A DNA stretch of 64,000 bases from Dehalococcoidia bacterium (lineage in GTDB: Bacteria > Chloroflexota > Dehalococcoidia > DSTF01 > JALHUB01), in contig JASEFU010000001.1 in assembly GCA_030018455.1 (NCBI GenBank), positions 588,922 through 652,921 of the forward strand. Direction: 5' to 3'. Below the pieces are notes generated by a model that saw only the letters and a program-made list of their open reading frames with translations, was not told the DNA's origin and searched no databases. This document shows, in pieces, positions 60,784 through 64,000 of the stretch. How positions within the stretch are numbered: the stretch's first letter is position 1; every line of letters begins with the position of its first letter. The translations under genes and the position numbers were made by a program.

Positions 60784-62019
60784 ATGCCTTTCCTCAGCCA
60801 GGTGCTCGGCCGCCCCGTACTCGACCTCGAAGGCAACCAGGTCGGAGTCCTCCGCGACCTGCTCATACCGGCGGAAGTGCCTTATCCGCCCATTCGCGCC
60901 GCAGTCGTCGGGGCCGGCAAGCGCCTTCACGCCGTCCCCTGGAACAGCATCGCCTCCGTTACCCCGAAGGCGACAGCGCTCCGCCGCCGCCTCGACATCG
61001 CCTCGCTCCCCGAGCCCGGCGACGACCTCGTCTGGCTGGGGCGCGACCTCCTCGATAAGCAGATCGTCGACACGCACGGCGCCAAGCTCGTGCGCGTGAA
61101 CGACCTCGCGCTCACGCCCATCAACGGCGACCTCCGTCTCGCCGGCGTCGACAGCTCGACCAGCGGCCTTCTCCGGCGGCTTGGTATCGAGTGGCTCGCC
61201 CGCATCGCCGGACGCGCCCGCCCGCGTCTCATCGACTGGCAGGAGGTGGACATCGGCCCCGCGGTGGAGGAGGTCCGACTCAAGGTGCCGTTCAGCCGTC
61301 TTCGCACCATGCCGGTGCCCGACATCGGCACCATCATCAGCCAGATGTCGCCCGGCGAAGCGGCGGACGTCCTCGAAGCGCTCGACGATAAGACCGCCGC
61401 CGATGTCCTCGCCGAGCTGTCCGAAGAGCAGCAGGCCGCCGTGCTCACGGCGATGGACCCCGAAGAGGCCGCCGACGTGCTCGACCAGATGCCGCCCGAC
61501 GACGCCGCCGACGTCCTGGGCGACGTCGAAGAGGAGCGGGCCGGTGAACTGATGAGCCTCATGGCCCCGAAGGCCGCCAACGAGGTCCGCTCCCTCCTTG
61601 TCTATGAGGAAGACAAGGCCGGCGGCCTCATGAACACGAGAATGGTGACGGTGCGGGAGAGCGACACCGCCGAAGAAGTGATCGCCTACATGCGCCGTCT
61701 GGCGCCCCCCGAGGACGAGAGCTACTACGTCTATGTGGTGGACGACGAGGGCCGGCTGCGCGGCGTCCTCTCCCTGCGCGACCTCATCGTCGCGCCCCCG
61801 GATGCAGTCGTCTCGACCTTCATGCGCCGCGAAGTCGCCGCCGTCCAACTCGACGACTCGGCGGAAGAGGTCGCCCGCCAGCTTGTCCGCTACGACCTGC
61901 TGGCCATTCCCGTGACCGACGAGGAGGGCCGGTTGAAGGGCATCGTCACCGTGGACGACGTCCTCGATCTCGTGACCCCGCGTTCGTGGCGGAACCGGCC
62001 GAGGAGGATGCTGGGGTGA
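60784..62019 (+). CDS. Soluble MgtE N-domain / CBS-pair regulator with PRC-barrel
   Basis: 411 aa with no membrane helices. Residues 1-75 are PRC-barrel-like (LGRPVLDLEGNQVGVLRDLL). Residues 180-280 carry the MgtE N-terminal superhelix (MSPGEAADVLEALDDKTAAD, MDPEEAADVLDQMPPDDAAD and LLVYEEDKAGGLMNTRMVTV). Two CBS motifs follow (VYVVDDEGRLRGVLSLRDLI and IPVTDEEGRLKGIVTVDDVL). In MgtE channels these domains sense Mg2+ and gate the pore; here the channel domain is missing and an NRAMP-like transporter starts one base after the stop. It probably senses metal and controls that transporter (inference). Confidence 0.9.
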   Translation: MPFLSQVLGRPVLDLEGNQVGVLRDLLIPAEVPYPPIRAAVVGAGKRLHAVPWNSIASVTPKATALRRRLDIASLPEPGDDLVWLGRDLLDKQIVDTHGAKLVRVNDLALTPINGDLRLAGVDSSTSGLLRRLGIEWLARIAGRARPRLIDWQEVDIGPAVEEVRLKVPFSRLRTMPVPDIGTIISQMSPGEAADVLEALDDKTAADVLAELSEEQQAAVLTAMDPEEAADVLDQMPPDDAADVLGDVEEERAGELMSLMAPKAANEVRSLLVYEEDKAGGLMNTRMVTVRESDTAEEVIAYMRRLAPPEDESYYVYVVDDEGRLRGVLSLRDLIVAPPDAVVSTFMRREVAAVQLDDSAEEVARQLVRYDLLAIPVTDEEGRLKGIVTVDDVLDLVTPRSWRNRPRRMLG

Positions 62020-62020
62020 G

Positions 62021-63328
62021 ATGACGAACGAGGTGATGCGACGGGTTTCCCCGGGCTGGCGCGGCCTTCTGGCCCGCCGGTTCGCGTATGTCCGCCGGCT
62101 AGGACTGTTCTTCGCCGTCATGGGGCCCGGCGTCATCACCGGCGTCGTCGACAACGACCCCACGGGAATCGCCGGCTACGCCATCGCTGGCTCGCGCTTC
62201 GGGTACGATTTCCTATGGGTGCTGGTCATCTGCTTCGTCATGCTTATCGTCGTCAACGAGATGTCGGCGCGCATGGGCACCGTCACCGGCAAGGGCCTCG
62301 CCGACATCGTGCGCGAGCGTTTCGGTGTGCGTATCACCGCCATTGTCATGCTCGGACTGCTCGTCGCGAATGCGGTGACCACCGTTGCCGAGTTCGCAGG
62401 CGTAGCCGGGGGATCCGAGATCTTCGGCGTCTCGAGATACATCAGCGTCCCGCTCGCCGCTGTTGCAGTCCTTGCCGTAGTGTTCTACGGCTCGTACCGG
62501 CGGGTGGAGAAGGTGCTGCTGCTGGGATCGCTGGTGTTCCTCGCCTACGTGATAACGGGCTTTCTGGCCGAGCCCGATTGGGGGGCTGTCGGACGTCACA
62601 CGGTGGTGCCTACGTTTAGCCTCACGCTGCCGTTTCTGACGGTACTCATCGGCCTCATAGGAACAACGATCACGCCCTGGATGCAGTTCTATCTCCAGTC
62701 GAGCGTCGTCGACAAAGGGCTGGGTGAGCGCGAGTACAACGCCGAGCGCGCCGATGTCTATGTCGGCGCCTTCGCCGTTGTCTTCGTGGCCTTCTTCATC
62801 ATCGTCACCACCGCCGCGACCCTCTTCACCCACGATCGGCCGGCCGACACAGTGGAGGAGGTGGCGCGTTCCCTGGAGCCTCTCGCCGGGGACTTTGCCG
62901 CCCGGCTCTTCGCCATCGGCCTGCTCAACGCGTCGTTGCTGGCGGCGGTGGTGCTGCCGCTCTCGACGGCATACGCGGTTTGCGGCGCCTTCGGCTGGGA
63001 GCGGAGCATCAACAAGGGTGTCCGCGAGGCGCCGGCCTTCTTCGGGCTCTTCGTGGGGCTGGTTGTCCTGGGGGCGCTGGCGGTTCTCATACCCGGCCTG
63101 CCCCTGCTCATCGTCATCTTCGTGCCGAACGTGGTAGGCGCCATCGTGCTGCCGCTGGTCCTGTTCCTGATGCTGAAAATCATCAACGACAAGCGGATTA
63201 TGGGGCGCTGGACGAACAACCGCCTGCAGAACTTCATCGCCAGGGCGACAACAGTGCTTTTGGTGGGGTTGTCCGTTGTGTACGCCGTGATCGCCGTCCT
63301 CCAGGCGACCGGCGCCATTGACGCCTGA
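62021..63328 (+). CDS. NRAMP-like divalent metal transporter with altered metal-site motifs
   Basis: 435 aa with about eleven hydrophobic helices. The TM1 region reads GPGVITGVVDNDPTGIAGYA, where classic NRAMP proteins have DPGN. The TM6 region reads GTTITPWMQFYLQSS, where MPH is usual, so the metal-binding Met and His are gone. Similar substitutions occur in NRAMP-related Mg2+ transporters. The preceding gene has Mg-sensing domains, which fits Mg2+, while a Mn-type riboswitch would fit Mn2+. It is translationally linked to that gene. Substrate specificity is unresolved. Confidence 0.85.
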   Translation: MTNEVMRRVSPGWRGLLARRFAYVRRLGLFFAVMGPGVITGVVDNDPTGIAGYAIAGSRFGYDFLWVLVICFVMLIVVNEMSARMGTVTGKGLADIVRERFGVRITAIVMLGLLVANAVTTVAEFAGVAGGSEIFGVSRYISVPLAAVAVLAVVFYGSYRRVEKVLLLGSLVFLAYVITGFLAEPDWGAVGRHTVVPTFSLTLPFLTVLIGLIGTTITPWMQFYLQSSVVDKGLGEREYNAERADVYVGAFAVVFVAFFIIVTTAATLFTHDRPADTVEEVARSLEPLAGDFAARLFAIGLLNASLLAAVVLPLSTAYAVCGAFGWERSINKGVREAPAFFGLFVGLVVLGALAVLIPGLPLLIVIFVPNVVGAIVLPLVLFLMLKIINDKRIMGRWTNNRLQNFIARATTVLLVGLSVVYAVIAVLQATGAIDA

Positions 63329-63397
63329 CTGCGGCCCCCTTTCGGCGGAGCGCGTCGGGCGCTTGCGCGAGGCGTGTCTTAGGCGGATGATCTTGCC

Positions 63398-64000
63398 ATG
63401 AGCGCATGGCGACGGCTGGTGTTGGGAGTCCTCCTGCTCCTGTTGCTGCTCGCTATCGGCGCGCTCGGCTACATGCTCATCGAGGGCTGGTCGTTCCTCG
63501 ACGCCCTCTACATGACCGTCACCACCATCACCACCGTCGGCTTCCGGGAAGTCAATCCCCTGGGCACGGGCGGCCGGATATTCACCATCTTCCTCATCTT
63601 GCTCGGCGTCGGCATAGCCCTGTACATCCTTGTGGGCGTGGTCGGCATCGTTGTCGAGGGGGAGCTGGGCCAGGCCTTCGGGCTCCAGAGGATGAAGGCC
63701 AGGATAAGGTCGATGCGCGGCCACTTCGTCCTCTGCGGCTTCGGGCGCGTGGGCGAGGAGATCGGGCGGGAGTTCACGCAGCGCAAGATCCCCTTCGTGG
63801 TCGTGGAGTCGAACCCGGAGGCGATAGGGCGTGCGCGGGAGAGGGGGTATCTGCTGGTAGAGGGAGACGCGTCGTCGGACGCAGTGCTGCTGGAGGCGGG
63901 GATAGAGAGAGCGCGGGGTCTTTTAGCGGCGTCGGACTCAGATGCGGGGAACACGTACATAACGTTAACGGCGAAGGCGATGCGGCCGGAGATGCTGGTG
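63398..64000 (+). CDS. Potassium channel with RCK/TrkA-N domain, cut by the window edge
   Basis: The first 201 residues are visible. Two helices (LVLGVLLLLLLLAIGALGYM and IFTIFLILLGVGIALYILVG) flank the pore segment LYMTVTTITTVGFREVNPLG, with filter TTVGF. The RCK N-terminal Rossmann domain begins HFVLCGFGRVGEEIGREFTQ and continues to VVESNPEAIGRARERGYLLV and ASDSDAGNTYITLTAKAM. It matches two-helix MthK/Kch-type K+ channels. The 3' end is outside the window. Confidence 0.92.
   Translation, partial: MSAWRRLVLGVLLLLLLLAIGALGYMLIEGWSFLDALYMTVTTITTVGFREVNPLGTGGRIFTIFLILLGVGIALYILVGVVGIVVEGELGQAFGLQRMKARIRSMRGHFVLCGFGRVGEEIGREFTQRKIPFVVVESNPEAIGRARERGYLLVEGDASSDAVLLEAGIERARGLLAASDSDAGNTYITLTAKAMRPEMLV

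Overview
The window is high-GC bacterial chromosome. It looks like Chloroflexota, Dehalococcoidia-like. The clues are three surface proteins with long Thr/Pro linkers, a DnaE2 and Y-family polymerase pair, a heme cluster carrying a siroheme-branch radical SAM gene, and dispersed short palindromes. This placement is an inference from style, not a phylogeny.

Layout. (1) 1-4140: translesion block, an ImuB-like polymerase and DnaE2, each broken by a single-base indel in a G run. (2) 4256-15995: a defence-like island. A tight four-gene operon encodes a NurA-like nuclease, a HerA-like ATPase, a nuclease-methyltransferase fusion and a four-helix membrane protein fused to a HAD nucleotidase domain. 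Next come a SIR2 protein and a GHKL (Hsp90-type) ATPase, closed by a convergent B12-binding radical SAM gene. An AbiE toxin-antitoxin pair with a damaged toxin follows (16625-18138). (3) 18341-29309, minus strand: dnaN, then hemL, a HAD hydrolase, hemB, a surface protein, cobA-hemD, hemC, hemA, a sirC-type gene and an ahbC-type gene. (4) 29767-35253: a small EF-like protein, the riboflavin genes (ribD, ribE, ribBA, ribH), a methyltransferase and dcd. (5) 35341-44649: ChaB-like protein, two Thr/Pro-rich surface proteins, a membrane-anchored caspase/CHAT-like candidate, msrA-msrB and several enzymes. (6) 44865-56171: a sugar ABC importer with two binding proteins, GH1 and GH4 glycosidases, galT and galK, which together form a galactoside-use locus. 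(7) 56355-64000: tRNA-Lys, pyrE, lepB, an ECF sigma/anti-sigma/SIMPL set, then a likely riboswitch-controlled MgtE-N/CBS plus NRAMP-like operon and a truncated K+ channel.

The best candidate for an undescribed system is the operon at 4256-11901. I cannot match its gene content to BREX, DISARM, Thoeris, SIR2-HerA or a plain restriction-modification system. The membrane HAD protein starts 2 bases after the methyltransferase stop, so it is probably part of the system.

Several genes (imuB-like, dnaE2, abiEii, chaB-like) carry one-base indels. They may be real pseudogenes or assembly errors, and reads would decide.
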